Shown here: positions 33,951 to 45,585 of the stretch, piece by piece
Layout of the letters: each line of letters begins with the position of its first letter
Numbering within the stretch: the stretch's first letter is position 1
Assembly: GCF_042186555.1 (NCBI RefSeq)
Contig: NC_133325.1
Location: 90,424,982-90,488,981, forward strand
Source: Aquarana catesbeiana
Lineage: Eukaryota > Chordata > Amphibia > Anura > Ranidae
DNA: 64,000 nucleotides
Reading direction: 5' to 3'
Made by a program: the position numbers and the translations under genes
The notes under the pieces: generated by a model
What the model saw: the letters and a program-made list of their open reading frames with translations, nothing else
Told to the model about the DNA's origin: nothing
The model's database searches: none

Positions 33951-33989
33951 CTAATAGTGCTGCACAGCCTTATGAAGTTCCTTGCTTCA

Positions 33990-36900
33990 GTACAAGACTT
34001 CTGCTTTTTTCTTAGCCAGAATGTTGCGTAACGCCATTCTGCCACCTGCGGCACTGGCCCTGTGCTTGCTGCTCACTACCATTACTTGTGGGCACAGAAG
34101 CCTGGCTTCGGTGTTTAGAAGAAGTAGGGATGAGCTTCGAGTTCGAGTCGAACTCATGTTCAAGTCGAACATCGGCTGTTCGCCGAACAGGGAACAATTT
34201 GGGGTGTTCACAGCAAATTCGAAACACCCTTTAAAAGTCTATGTGAGAAATCAAAAGTGCGAATTTTAAAGGCTTATATGCATGGTATTGTCATAAAAAG
34301 TGTTTGGGGACCCGGGTCCTGCCCCAGGGAACATGTATCAATGCAAAAAAAAGTTTTAAAAAGGGCTGTTTTTTCGGGAGCAGTGATTTTAATGATGCTT
34401 GAAGTGAAACAATAAAAGTGTAATATTCCTTTAAATTTCGTACCTGGGGGGTGTCTATAGCATGCCTGTAAAGGGGCACATCTTTCCCGTTTTTATAACA
34501 GTCTGACAGCAAAATGACATTTCAAAGGAAAAAAAGTCATTTAAAACTACTCGCGGCTATTAATGAATTACAGCTCCGACAATACACATAAAAGTTAATT
34601 GATAAAAACGGCATTGGAATCCCCCACAGGGGAACCCCGAACCAAATTAAAAAAAATGACGTGGGGGGTCCCCCTAAATTCCATACTAGGCCCTTCAGGT
34701 CTGGTATGGATATTAAGGGGAACCCCGGCCAAAATTTTTTTAAAAAAATGGCGTGAGGTCCCCCTCAAAATCTATACCAGACCCTTCAGGTCTGGTATGG
34801 ATTTTAAGGGGAACCCTGCACCAAAATTTTAAAAAAAATGGCGTGGGGTCCCCCCAAAAATCCATACCAGACCCTTATCCAAGCACACAACCTGGCAGGC
34901 CGCAGGAAAAGATAGGGGGACGAGAGAGCGCCCCCCCTCCTGAACCGTACAAGGCCACATGCCCTCAACATTGGGAGGGTGCTTTGGGGTAGCCCCCCAA
35001 AACACCTTGTCCCCATGTTGATGGGGACAAGGGCCTCATCCCCACAACCCTTGCCCGGTGGTTGTGGGGGTCTGCGGGCGGGGGGCTTATTGGAATCTGG
35101 AAGCCCCCTTTAACGAAGGGAACCCCCAGATCCCGGCCCTCCCCCCTGTGTGAAATGGTAAGGGGGTACAAAAGTACCCCTACCATTTCACAAAAAAACT
35201 GTCAAAAATGTTCAAAATGACAAGAGACAGTTTTTGACAATTCCTTTATTTAAATGCTTCTTCTTTCTTCTATCTTCTATCTCCTTTCTTCTATCTTCCT
35301 TCGGTTTCTTCCTCCATCTTGCTCCTTCTTGGATGGAGGAAGAAACCGAAGGAAGATAGAAGATAGAAGAAAGAAGATAGAAGAAAGAAGAAGCATTTAA
35401 ATAAAGGAATTGTCAAAAACACTCAAAAACAAGTCTCTTGTCATTTTTAACATTTTTGCCAGTTTTTTTGTGAAATGGTAGGAGTTCTTTTGTACCCCCT
35501 TACCAATTCACACAGGGGGGAGGGCCGGGATCTGGGATCCCCTTGTTAAAGGGGGCTTCCAGATTCTGATAAGCCCCCCGCCCGCAGACCCCCACAACCA
35601 CCGGGCAAGGGTTGTGGGGATGAGGCCCTTGTCCCCATCAACATGGGGACAAGGTGTTTTGGGGGGCTACCCCAAAGCACCCTACCAATGTTGAGGGCAT
35701 GTGGCCTGGTACGGTTCAGGAGGGGGGGCGCTCTCTCGTCCCCCCCTCTTTTCCTGCGGCCTGCCAGGTTGTGTGCTTGGATAAGGGTCTGGTATGGATT
35801 TTGGGGGGACCCCACGCCATTTTTTTTTTAAATTTTGGCGCGGGTTTCCCCTTAAAATCCATACCAGACCTGAATGGTGTGGTATAGATTTTGAGGGGGA
35901 CCCCACGCCATTTTTTTTTTAAATTTTGGCCGGGGTTCCCCTTAATATCCATATCAGACCTGAAGGGCCTGGTATGGAATTTAGGGGGACCCCCACGTCA
36001 TTTTTTTTTTAAATTTTGGTTCGGGGTTCCTCTGTGGGGAATTCCCATGCCGTTTTTATCAATGAACTTTTATGTGTATTGTCGGACTGGCAATTCATTA
36101 ATAGCCGCAAGTAGTTTTAAATGACTTTTTTTCATTTGAAATGTCATTTTGCTGTCAGACTGTTCTAAACATGGGTAACATGTGGCCCTTTACAGGCATA
36201 CTATAGACACCCCCCAGGTACGAAATTTAAAGGAATATTACACTTTTTTTGTTTCACTTTAAGCATTATTAAAATCACTGCTCCCAAAAAAACTGCCGTT
36301 TTTAAAACTTTTTTTGCATTGATCCATGTCCCCTGGGGCAGGACCCGGGTCCCCAAACACTTTTTATGACAATAACTTGCATATAAGCCTTTAAAATTAG
36401 CACTTTTGATTATTCATGTTCATGTCTCATAGACTTTAACGGTGTTCGAACGAATTTTTTGCCTGTTCGCAAGTTCTGGTGCGAACCGAATAGGGGGGTG
36501 TTTGGCTCATCCCTATTTAGAAGTGACATTACACTACTCGGTAGTTTCCACACCTCTCCCAGATCCCCCGATGGATAATCTTGCAGCTGCTGTAAGTGAG
36601 AAAAGCAGAGCGACAAATGGGTGTGCATTGTGTGGGGAAGTAATCTGCGGCTTCTTCTCTAGTGCATTTCTTTTAATTTATTCAGCAATTATTTCTGCCT
36701 TTCATCGGAGGTAAGCTCTGCAAATATACATATACTGGGCTTTTTTTCAGCCTGAATGTGGCAGAACTCCAATCCGCCACTTCAGCCACTAGCCCTGTGC
36801 TCACCACTCATTACTGTCACTTGTAAATACAAAAGCCTGGCTTCTGTGTTTACAAGTGACAGCGAACCACTACTGGCAGCTTCCGCACCACTTCCTGATG

Positions 36901-37030
36901 CCCCACTGGATAATCTTGCTGTTGCTGCAAGTAAGAGAGGCAGAGCCACAAATGAGAAACATTCTGCCGCTGCAGGAGGTACCAGAGCTGGCCAGCTGCT
37001 GAGAGTTGCTTTTTGCAGAGGTAAGTATCT
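33990..37030. repeat. Two paralogous repeat units, the first split by a foldback element
   Basis: Unit 1 is 33990-34121 plus 36524-36660. Unit 2 is about 36740-36960. Shared words include GCCTGGCTTC, GTGTTTA(G/C)AAGTGACA, CCACTGGATAATCTTGC (unit 1 CCGATGGATAATCTTGC) and AGAGCxACAAATG. Unit 2 is continuous where unit 1 is interrupted. Open frames here (95, 104 aa) show no family similarity and are not called as genes. Confidence 0.65.
34122..36515. mobile_element. 2.4-kb foldback hAT-like element, 8-bp target duplication
   Basis: Almost the whole element is one imperfect palindrome: the arm 34122 to about 35330 is mirrored by about 35335 to 36515. Termini are TAGGGATGAGC and GCTCATCCCTA. The 8-mer TTTAGAAG lies directly outside both ends (34114-34121 and 36516-36523). 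The centre is a purine/pyrimidine hairpin built from CTTCTTTCTTCTATCTTC-type words. The paralogous unit at 36740-36960 gives the empty site. The 8-bp target fits hAT. No transposase frame; frames in the arms are hairpin shadows. Confidence 0.85.
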
Positions 37031-37079
37031 GAAAGATAGTGGAGCTCTAAAAGGGGAAGGCAAAAGCTGAGGGCAGTGG

Positions 37080-37770
37080 AGGTGGGGGGATGCAGAGGTG
37101 AGGGCTATGGGGAAGGTGGGGAAGGGTGCATAAGTGAGATGTGAATGGAGGATGCAGAGGTAAGGAGTGGTGGAAGAGGGCTGCAGAGCTTAGCTGTTGG
37201 GGGAAGGGGGGGGGGGAGTGGTGTAGCAATAAGCTATGACATAAGGGTGTAGATATGAGCTGTGGAAGGGGGCAAGTGTGTGGAGGTGAGCTGTGGACAG
37301 GGGTGCAGAACTGAACTAAGGGCAGGGGTTCGGAAATTAATTGTGGACAAAGGTGAGCTGTGGAGGGGGGCTGTAGAAGTGAGCTGCAGGCAGGCATGCA
37401 GAGGTGAGTTGCGGACAGGTTGTGCAGAGGTGAGCTGTGCACAGGTGTGTAAAGGCAGGATGTGGACGAGGATTTCAGAAGTGACCTGAGGACTGGGGAG
37501 TAGAGGTTGAGTTGTGTACGGGTTGTGCAGAGGTGAGCTGCAGACAAGGGTGCAGAGGTGAGCTGCGCACAGGTGTATAAAGGCATGATGTGGACGGAGA
37601 TTGCAGAAGTGAGCTGGGAACAAGGGTGCAGAGGTGAGCTGGGGACAAGGGTGCAGAGGTGAGCTGGGGACAAGGGTGCAGAGGTGAGCTGGGGACAAGG
37701 GTGCAGAGGTGAGTTGTGGATGGGAGATGCAGATGTGAGCTGTGGGCAGGAGGTGTAGAGGTGAACTTTG
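37080..37770. repeat. 25-bp minisatellite, degenerate
   Basis: G-rich units of the type GTGCAGAGGTGAGCTGGGGA, clearest at 37620-37710 where the period is 25 bp; outer copies are degenerate. The period is not a multiple of three, so the long minus-strand open frames here (244 and 154 aa) arise from a C-rich composition poor in stop codons and are not genes. Confidence 0.8.
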
Positions 37771-37789
37771 GATAAGTGCAAAATTGAAA

Positions 37790-38380
37790 GTTACATAAAT
37801 TATTGACTTTACAATAATAAATCAAAATGATACATTATGGTTTACCCTTAAATCTGGCATCCAAGAAAACAGCTACACAGCTGAAATACAAGTATAGGAA
37901 CTGCCAAATTTTGTGATTCTGTTCAGCAAGTCCTGTGGGACACCTCCAGGCCCTGAACCTCTCTGCAGATAATTCAGCATACTACAAAGACCCCGCCCCA
38001 TGACTGGACAATGAAGGAGTGTAAGAAAATTGATGAAGTCATTCCTCTGATCTCTTCTCTATGAGTATGTTCACAGGATATTGTGCAAAGCTATTGAGCT
38101 GTGTGTGGATCAGAGTGATGCCCCTCCCTCTCCCAGTTTGAGAGCTGGAATCAGAAGCAGATTTAAAGACTCAGGTGTTTAAACTGAATATGTGTCCAGG
38201 ACATTCAAGTATTTATGTATTCTTAACAAACAGGAAAGAAACTTTAAAGCAAGCTCTCACCAACCTTTGAAGCTGTCTTTCTCTCTTGTTAATAATAAAG
38301 ATGAATTGCTCCACAGTACCCATATCTAAAGAGGTCAGTGAGGGCGTGTTTTAAAACTCATGTATGGTTTGTGAAGAATA
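37790..38380. other. No gene recognised
   Basis: Non-coding; no repeat structure or gene signature that I can support. Confidence 0.4.
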
Positions 38381-38769
38381 TATACAGTGCCTCCGGAAAG
38401 TATTCACAACGCTTCACTTTTTCCATATGTTGTTATGTTACGGCCTTATTCCAAAACGTACTAAATTCAAAACTCTACAAACAATACCCCATAATGAAAT
38501 GAAAGAAGTTTGAAATCTTTGCAAATTTAAAAAAAAGAAAAAAAATCACATGTACATAAGTATTCACAGCCTGTGCCATGACACTCAAAATTGAACTCAA
38601 CAGGTTTGAACGGGTACATCCTCTTTCCACTGATCATCCTTGAGATGTTTCTACAACTTGATAGGAGACCACCTGTGGTAAGTTCAGTTGATTGGACGTG
38701 ATTTGGAAAGGCACACACCTATATATAAGGCCCCACAGTTAGCAGTGCATGTCAGAGCACAAACCAATC

Positions 38770-40190
38770 CATGAAGTCCAAGGAATTGTCTGTAGACCTC
38801 CGAGACAGGATTGTATCCAGGCACAGATCTGGGGAAGGGTACAGAAAATTTTCTGTAGCATAGAAGGTCCCAATGAGCACAATGGCCTCCATCATCCATA
38901 AATGGAAGAAATTTGGAACCACAAGGACTCTTATGCCCCGTAAACACGGTCGGACATTGATCAGACATTCCGACAACAAAATCCTAGGATTTTTTCTGAG
39001 GGATGTTGGCTCAAACTTGTCTTGCATACACACGGTCACACAAAGTTGTCGGAAAATCCGATCGTTCTGAACGCGGTGACGTAAAACACGTACATCGGGA
39101 CTATAAACGGGGCAGTAGCCAATAGCTTTCATCTCTTTATTTATTCTGAGCATGCATGGCACTTTGTGCGTCGGATTTGTGTACACACGATCGGAAATTC
39201 CGACAACGGATTTTGTTGTCGGAAAATTTTATAGCCTGCTCTCAAACTTTGTGTGTCGGAAAATCCGATGGAAAATGTGTGATGGAGCCTACACACGGTT
39301 CGAATTTCTGACAACAAGGTCCTATCACACATTTTCCGTCGGAAAATCCGACCGTGTGTACGGGGCATTAGAGTGGGCCACCCGGCCAAGCTGAGCGATC
39401 GGGGGAAAAGGGCCCTTTGCCAGTGAGGTGACCAAGAACCTGATGGTTACTCTGACAGAGCACCAGCATTTCTCTGTGGAGAGAGGAAAAACTTTCAGAA
39501 AAACAACTATCTCTGCCACACTCCACCAATCAGGCCCGTATGGTAGAGTGGCCAGACAGAAGCCACTCCTCTGTAAAAGGCACATGACAGCCTGTTTGGA
39601 GTTTGCCGAAAGGCACCTGAAGGACTCTCAGACCATGAGAAACAAAATTCTCTGGTCTGATGAAACAAAGATTGAACTCTTTGGTCTGAATGGCAAGCGT
39701 CATGTCTGGAGGAAACCAGGCACCACTCATCACCTGGCTAAAACCATCCCTTCAGTGAAGCATGGTGGTGGCAGCATCATGCTGTGGAGAATGTTTTTCA
39801 GCAGCAGGAACTGGGAGACTAGTCAGTAGTGAGGGAAAGATGAATGCAGCAATGTACAGAGACATCCTTGATGAAAACCTGCTCCAGAGCACCCTGGACC
39901 TCAGACTGGGGCGAAGGTTTATCGTCAACAGGACAAAGAGCCTAAGCACACAGCCAAGATAACAAAGAAGTGGCTACAGGACAACTCTGTGAATGTCCTT
40001 GAGTGGCCCAATCAGAGCCCAGACTTGAACCCGATTGAACATTTCTGGAGAGATCTGAAAATGGCTGTGCACCGACGCTCCCCATCCAACCTGATGGAGC
40101 TTGAGAGGTCCTGCAAAGAAGGCTGTAATTGGTGCCAAAGGTGCTTCAACAAAGTACTGAGCAAAGGCTGTGACTACCATGGGATTTTTT
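38770..40190 (+). pseudogene. Tc1-like transposase, frameshifted and interrupted
   Basis: N-terminal helix-turn-helix region before the MITE (KELSVDLRDRIVSRHRSGEG, then IIHKWKKFGTTRT). After the MITE, AKLSDRGKRALC and 39428-39829 with RKTTISATLHQSGPYGRVAR and the first catalytic aspartate in ILWSDETKIELFG. A shifted frame has the second in QQDKEPKHTAK (near 39916), and SPDLNPIEHFW supplies the glutamate (near 40018-40050). All three DDE residues are still readable, but only across three frames. Cut-and-paste transposition would have been its role; now inactive. Confidence 0.87.
38934..39367. mobile_element. PIF/Harbinger-like MITE, family A, copy 2
   Basis: Same family as 2693-3126 but in the opposite orientation. 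Flanked by an exact TTA duplication (38931-38933 and 39368-39370). It interrupts the Tc1 transposase frame between FGTTRT and the AKLSDRG region, so it entered after the Tc1 copy. The rejoined target is ACTC-TTA-GAGT. Confidence 0.87.
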
Positions 40191-40410
40191 TCATTTGTTA
40201 TTTTTAATAAATTTGCAAAGATTTCAAACAAATGTCCTTCACATTGTCATTATGGGGTATTGTTTGTAGAATTGTGAGGAAAATAATTAATTTAATTAAT
40301 TTTGGAATAAATCTGTAAAATAACAAACTGTGGAAAAACTGAAGCGCTGTGAATACTTTCTGGATGCATTGTAATTAATTTAATGTTACCTGGCTACATA
40401 TTCACTTTAA

Positions 40411-40866
40411 AGGGGTTGTAAAGTTTTTTTTTTTTTAAAACATGTCTATACTTACCTACTCTGTGTAATGGATTCGTACAGAGTGGCCGGGAAACTCCTC
40501 TTTTCGGGTCCCCCCTGGCCCCTCCTCTGTCCCGTGCCTCCATGGGAAACCGCTTCCCATGGGGGCACTCCCACCTGAGTCCCTCTGCTGTGTCCATTGA
40601 CACAGACAGAGGGTCTAGGCCCCGCCCCCCGCTCTGTCGCCACTGGCTTTGATTGACAGCACTGGGAGCCTCCCCATGCCCCAGCAAAGCCAGTGATACC
40701 CAGAAGTGAAGGGAGAAACGATCTGCTGACGTGCATGGTGCTGGATCGAAAGGGGGTCTCAGGTAAGTAAAGGGGGGCTGAGGGGGGTGATGCTGACACC
40801 TAAACATTTTTTGCCTTAATGCAAGGAATGCATTAAGGTGAAAAAATGTTTATACATACAACCCCT
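40411..40866. mobile_element. TTAA-flanked MITE (AGGGGTTGTAAA type), complete
   Basis: TTAA at 40407-40410 and 40867-40870. Ends AGGGGTTGTAAAGTTTTT and reversed AGGGGTTGTATGTATAAAC. It contains TACTTACCTACTCTGTG as in the copies at 28501 and 42750. Non-coding; open frames inside (137 and 115 aa, minus) reflect its C-rich middle. Confidence 0.75.
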
Positions 40867-40870
40867 TTAA

Positions 40871-41926
40871 GCTAATTCTACTTAAAATGACTTTTATTGA
40901 TTTTAATGCCCTCATACCACACTAATGTTTTTATGCCTGTCTGAAGTTCAAATTAAAGCAAAACAAATGCATACGCCTACTAGAAGCTCAACCACTAGAA
41001 GTAAAGAAAATAAGAATGTGTTTACTGATTGCAAAATGAGCCCACATCTGCGAAAGAACACTGCTTGGTCCCACGATATATCAGACATTGGAGAATATTC
41101 CAAATATGGATATTGTGTCATGCAAGCTTATAGTGGGACAGTTGCTTGATTCAATACCCACAACTAATAAAAGCGTACGTTTCATCACCTCACAGTGAAG
41201 CCAGCCATTAACTATGAGAACCCGTTCTTTTCAATTTACTTGAAAGTAATTAAATCGCTGGGGCATCCAGCATCTTTGTTTAATAAGATATGATATAATC
41301 TTCAAAAATTGGCTGACTCATACACTTATACTGAGAAACAGAGTCGTAAAGAGCAGTCATCGTATAGCAATTAAAAATATGGAAGAACAATCATGTAAAA
41401 ACGTAAAAGTCGCATGAAAAATAGCTTGACAGTAAACACTGCAAAAAACAAAAACAAAAAAAAAAAACAACATACTGTATGAGCCTGAGAAAAATACAGA
41501 ATGTACTCTTCCTTTTTATGATTTAACAGCATGAAAGGAATAATGGTGTACAATATGCAGATATCAAAAGCAACCAGACTTTGCTTTTCTGTCATTATCT
41601 CATAAATAACAACAAATGTCCTCAGTGAGACTAATGGAAGCAGACCCATATCATCAGGAAGGCAGTCTAGGCACAAGGCTATGGCCTGGCGGATGTCCAG
41701 AGGGTCCAGCTACAACCTTCATGCTCCTGCAGTAAACCGGGGTGACAGCTTACACCTGTGCCTGTCATCCCACAAGGGAAGATGTATTTAGGTGGTTGAT
41801 GTCTGATGGGGACATAAACATAGCAAAAGAGGGAGCCTTCTCTGTGACTTTTACAATATTCATCAATGTCAATCAAAGGGCTAGGGGGAATGGAATCTGC
41901 TATCTTGCCCAGGGCCCTTTGCTGTC
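40871..41926. other. No gene recognised
   Basis: A/T-rich unique-looking sequence. An open frame of 101 codons on the minus strand (41371-41676) is Phe-rich and has no recognisable motif. Confidence 0.4.
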
Positions 41927-41929
41927 TAA

Positions 41930-42295
41930 TGCCCCGTACACACGATCCGAAAATTGGACGACAGATCGTCTGACTTTTTTCACTTACTAGGCACAAGTAG
42001 AAATTGAATAGCTTACTAAAGTCACGAAAATTCTCATACGACAGAAAAAAAATTCAGAAGTGATGTCATGTGTTGTGGTGTATTTGTATTGTATTTTCGG
42101 ACGACAACTGTAATGACTAAATGAAAATCGTTCTATCTGACATCGTAGGAAAATTTTTGTGCTTGTCCGATTGGATAATATCGGATGAACTGTCGTGATC
42201 GGCTATCGAAAGCTCTGTACTAATGATCAAATTATCGTACAATTGCTATAAGAGTGTGTTGAATGAAAAAACACAAAGTGCACCTGCAATGTGCA
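41930..42295. mobile_element. PIF/Harbinger-like MITE relative, right end unclear
   Basis: Starts TAA-TGCCCCGTACACACGA, the family A terminus, but the interior (ACGACAGATCGTCTGAC, TGTCGTGATCGGCTATCG) differs. No matching right terminus was found, so it is truncated or diverged. Confidence 0.55.
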
Positions 42296-42344
42296 AACTA
42301 CAACCTGCACAAGTGTGAATCAGGCCTTAAGGTGTTACTAAACC

Positions 42345-42700
42345 CATACCTCCCAACTTTTTGAGATGGGAATGAGGGACACCTATCAGCAAAAGTATGC
42401 AGGCATAGGACACACCCCTTGCCACACCCCCTTAAAAGGAGAATTGTACAAAAAAAACAAGATTGGTTAAACCCACAAGTGCTTTTTTTACCACTACTAT
42501 TCCTTTATATTGGCTTTTGGAATTTACAAATGCAGCAATTTAGAAATCAGGCGAAAGGTTTACTGCTGGGAAACAGTTACTGATAGATAAAAAGTGCATT
42601 TTATATACATCTATATAGATCAGACCAAAATGAGGGACAAATGAGCAGGAATGAGGGACAGACGGACATTGCTCCAATTCAGGGACAGTTGGAAGCTATG
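42345..42700 (+). mobile_element. CATACCTCCCAAC-type MITE, copy 1
   Basis: Ends CATACCTCCCAAC and, reversed, CATAGCTTCCAAC. A 7-bp direct repeat CTAAACC lies outside (42338-42344 and 42701-42707). It is inserted in a fragment of the AGTGTTACTAAAC MITE. Its interior TTGGTTAAACCCACAAGTGC (near 42464) is uninterrupted and serves as the empty site for the TTAA element in copy 2. Confidence 0.75.
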
Positions 42701-43025
42701 CTAAACCCAGAAACAAAAATATCTTGCAGTTTATAAACGCATCAAAGTGATTTAAAAGCTTCTTTTTTCTTTTTCTTTAATTAAAATAATAAACATGTCA
42801 TACATACCTGCTCTGTGTAGTGGTTTTGCACAGCACAGTCCCGATCCTCCTCTTCTTGGGTACCCCGCCGCAGCTTCTGGCTCCACATCCTTCTGCCAAG
42901 TGCCCCTTTAGCCCCTGCAAGCCCCTGAAAGCTGCTGGCTATGGGGGCACTCATGTATGCTCGCTCCCAAGCCCTGCTCTGTGTCCAAGCCCTGGCTCTG
43001 ATTGACAGCAGCAGGAGCCAATGGC

Positions 43026-44364
43026 CATACCAACTTTCTGAGATGGGAAACGAGGGACAGCTATTAGCAAAAGTATGTAGGCATAGGACACACCACCTGC
43101 CACACCCACTTAAAAGAGAATTATATAGAAAAAATGATTAGTTAACTACTTCAGCCATGAAACGATTTTAACCCCTCTTCATGACCAGGCCATTTTTTGC
43201 GATACAACACTGTGTCGTTTTAACTGACAATTGCGCGGCTGTGCGACGCTGTACCCAAACAAAATTGATGTCCTTTTTTTCCCCACAAACAGAGCTTTAT
43301 GTTGGTGGTATTTGATCACCTCTGCCGTTTTTATTTTTTGTGCTATAAACAAAAGAAGACCGACAATTTTGAAAATAAAAACAATATTTTTTACTTTCTG
43401 CTATAATACATATCCAAAACAAAAATGTAAAAAAACGAATTTATTCATCAGTTTAGGCCAATATGTATTCTGCTACATATTTTTGGTTAAAAAAAACAAA
43501 AAAAAAACCCCGCAATAAGCGTATATTGATTGGTTTGAGCAAAAGTTATAGCGTCTACAAAATAGGGGATATATTTATTGACTTTTAATTTTTTTTATGT
43601 TTTTACTGGCAATGGCGGCGATCTGCAATTTTAAGCGGGACTGCGACATTGTGGCAGACAAATCTGACCCCCAGGTGACATATTTTGGGGACCAGTGACA
43701 TCATTACAGCGATCAGTGCTAAAAAAAATGCAGTGATCAATGTATAAATGATACTGGCTGGGAAGGAATTAACACTAGGGGGCGATCAAGGGGTTAACTG
43801 TGTTCCCTGGGTGTGTTCTAACTGCATGGGGGATGGGCTTACTGGGGCAACACAGAGATCACTGTTCCTGATCACTAGGAACAGCAGATCTCTCTGTACT
43901 TCCCTGGCAGAACGGGGATCCGCCTTGTTTAGCAGCGATTGCAGGTGGCCGACAGACATTGAGTCTGTCGAACCCACGCGCGCACTCCCGCGGCGCGCAT
44001 CGGGCACGCGCGCGCCCACAGCATCTATTGCATGAAACGATGTACAGGTATTTCGTTTCGTGCAATAGAGCCGCCCTGCTATATGTACGATGGGCGGTCT
44101 TAAAGTGGTTAAACCCACAGGTGCTTTTTTTTGCCACTACTTTTACTTTATACTGACGTAAGAAAATTTACAAAATGCAGCAATTTAGAAATTGGATGAA
44201 AGGTTTAGCGCTGGAAAACACTTTTGAAAGATAAATAGTGCATTTTATATACAACTAAATAGATCAGACCAAAATGAAGGAATACATGGGGAGGAAAGAG
44301 GGACAGAGGGATTTTGTTCCAAATCAGGGACAGTCCTTGAAATTAGGGACATTATGGAGCTATG
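43026..44364 (+). mobile_element. CATACCTCCCAAC-type MITE, copy 2, interrupted
   Basis: Flanked by an exact 8-bp duplication CCAATGGC (43018-43025 and 44365-44372). Starts CATACCAACTTTCTGAG and ends GGAGCTATG. The middle is split by the TTAA element at 43146-44108; removing that restores colinearity with copy 1 and, reversed, with copy 3. Confidence 0.8.
43146..44108. mobile_element. TTAA-flanked MITE with internal empty-site proof
   Basis: TTAA at 43142-43145 and 44109-44112. Ends CTACTTCAGCCATGAAAC and, reversed, CCACTTTAAGACCGCCC. The host on either side reads ATGATTAG-TTAA and TTAA-ACCCACAGGTGC; copy 1 of the host (near 42464-42482) has the same sequence with a single TTAA. Duplication of exactly TTAA is the signature of piggyBac-type insertion. 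No transposase inside. Confidence 0.85.
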
Positions 44365-44647
44365 CCAATGGCTCCTGCTGCTGTATCTGAGCCAGTGAGG
44401 CGTGAGAGAGCCTTGGCACTCGTGCACAATGCTGGATCGAGAATGGGCTCAGGTATGTATTTTGGGGGTGCTGCGAGGGGAGCAGCATGCAGAAGCCTTT
44501 TTACCTTCATACAGTCTATGCATAAAGTTAGAAAAAAACCTTCTGCCTTTACAACCACTTTCAATGTGATGGCTGCATTAGGTATCCTTTTTTAGGCTTT
44601 TTTCGCCCCTTTATTTTCACCTGGTAATCTGGCATGTAACACACTTA

Positions 44648-45081
44648 TGCCCTGTACACACGGTCGGATTTTCCGATGGAAAATGTGTGATAGGACCTTG
44701 TTGTCGGATATTCCGACCGTGTGTAGGCTCCATCACACATTTTCCATCGGAATTTCCGACACACAAAGTTTGAGAGCAGGATATAAAATTTTCCGACAAC
44801 AAAATCCGTTATCGGAAATTCCGATCGTGTGTACACAAATCCGACGCACAAAGTGCCACGCATGCTCAGAATAAATTAAGAGACGAAAGCTATTGGCTGC
44901 TGCCCCGTTTATAGTCCCGACGTATGTGTTTTACGTCACCGCGTTCAGAACGATCGGATTTTCCAACAACTTTGTGTGACCGTGTGTATGCAAGACAAGT
45001 TTGAGCCAACATCCGTCGGAAAAAATCCTAGGATTTTGTTGTCGGAATGTCCGATCGATGTCCGACCGTCTGTACAGGGCA
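44648..45081. mobile_element. PIF/Harbinger-like MITE, family A, copy 3
   Basis: Flanked by TTA (44645-44647 and 45082-45084). Ends TGCCCTGTACACACGG and, reversed, TGCCCTGTACAGACGG. It is colinear with copy 1 along its length and has the same 434-bp span. Confidence 0.87.
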
Positions 45082-45210
45082 TTACACTGTCATAGGGAGT
45101 CTCCACTCTGGATGGAGGAGATGGAGACACCCTTGGACCAAAGCAACGTCAGTCCAGGTAGAGGGTAGTGTTAGATGCATCAGCAGATTTAGATGGACCT
45201 GAGTAACAAA

Positions 45211-45585
45211 CATAGCTCCCAACTGTCCCTGATTTGGAGGGACTGTCCCTGATTTGGAGCAATGTCCCTCTGTCCCTCATTCCTCCTCATTTGTCCCTCA
45301 TTTTGGTCTGATCTATATAGTTGTATATAAAATGCACTTTTTATCTATCAAAAAGTGTTTTCCAGCACTAAACCTTTCATCTGATTTCTAAATTGCTGCA
45401 TTTGTAAATTCCAAAAGCCAATATAAAGGAATAGTAGTGGTAGAAAAAAGCACTCGTGGGTTCAACCAATCTTGTTTTTTTTGTACAATTCTCCTTTAAG
45501 GGGGCGTGGAAAGGGCGTGTCCTATGCCTGCATACTTTTGCTGATAGGTGTCCCTCGTTCCCATATCAAAAAGTTGGGAGGTATG
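45211..45585 (-). mobile_element. CATACCTCCCAAC-type MITE, copy 3
   Basis: Reverse orientation relative to copies 1 and 2. Starts CATAGCTCCCAACTGTCC and ends AAGTTGGGAGGTATG. A 7-bp repeat TAACAAA lies outside both ends (45204-45210 and 45586-45592). Uninterrupted. Confidence 0.78.

Larger units (their letters stand above)
38385..40371 (+). mobile_element. Tc1-like element, decayed copy 2, with nested MITE
   Basis: Inverted ends CAGTGCCTCCGGAAAGTATT and, reversed, CAATGCATCCAGAAAGTATT, flanked by TA (38383-38384 and 40372-40373). Without the 434-bp MITE at 38934-39367 it would be about 1.55 kb, usual for Tc1-like elements. The transposase is read left to right but is broken by frameshifts and by the MITE. 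Confidence 0.9.
42750..44560. repeat. TTTTGCACAG-type MITE hosting two nested elements
   Basis: The left part, to 43025, contains CATACCTGCTCTGTGTAG and TTTTGCACAGCACAG. The right part, from 44365, ends near TTTACAACCACTTTCAA. Once the 43026-44364 element is removed, the host sequence GCAGGAGCCAATGG-CTCCTGCTGC is continuous. Related to 28501-29546 and 40411-40866. Confidence 0.6.

Noticed and set aside
34599..35952. Overlapping open frames with MGSPSKSIPDPSGLVWIL-type peptides
   Set aside because: They are mirror-image readings of the two arms of the foldback element.
37047..37781. 244-aa minus-strand open frame, His/Leu/Ser/Pro-rich
   Set aside because: It covers a 25-bp minisatellite whose C-rich strand lacks stop codons. 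The period is not a multiple of three, and all minus frames read similar low-complexity peptide.
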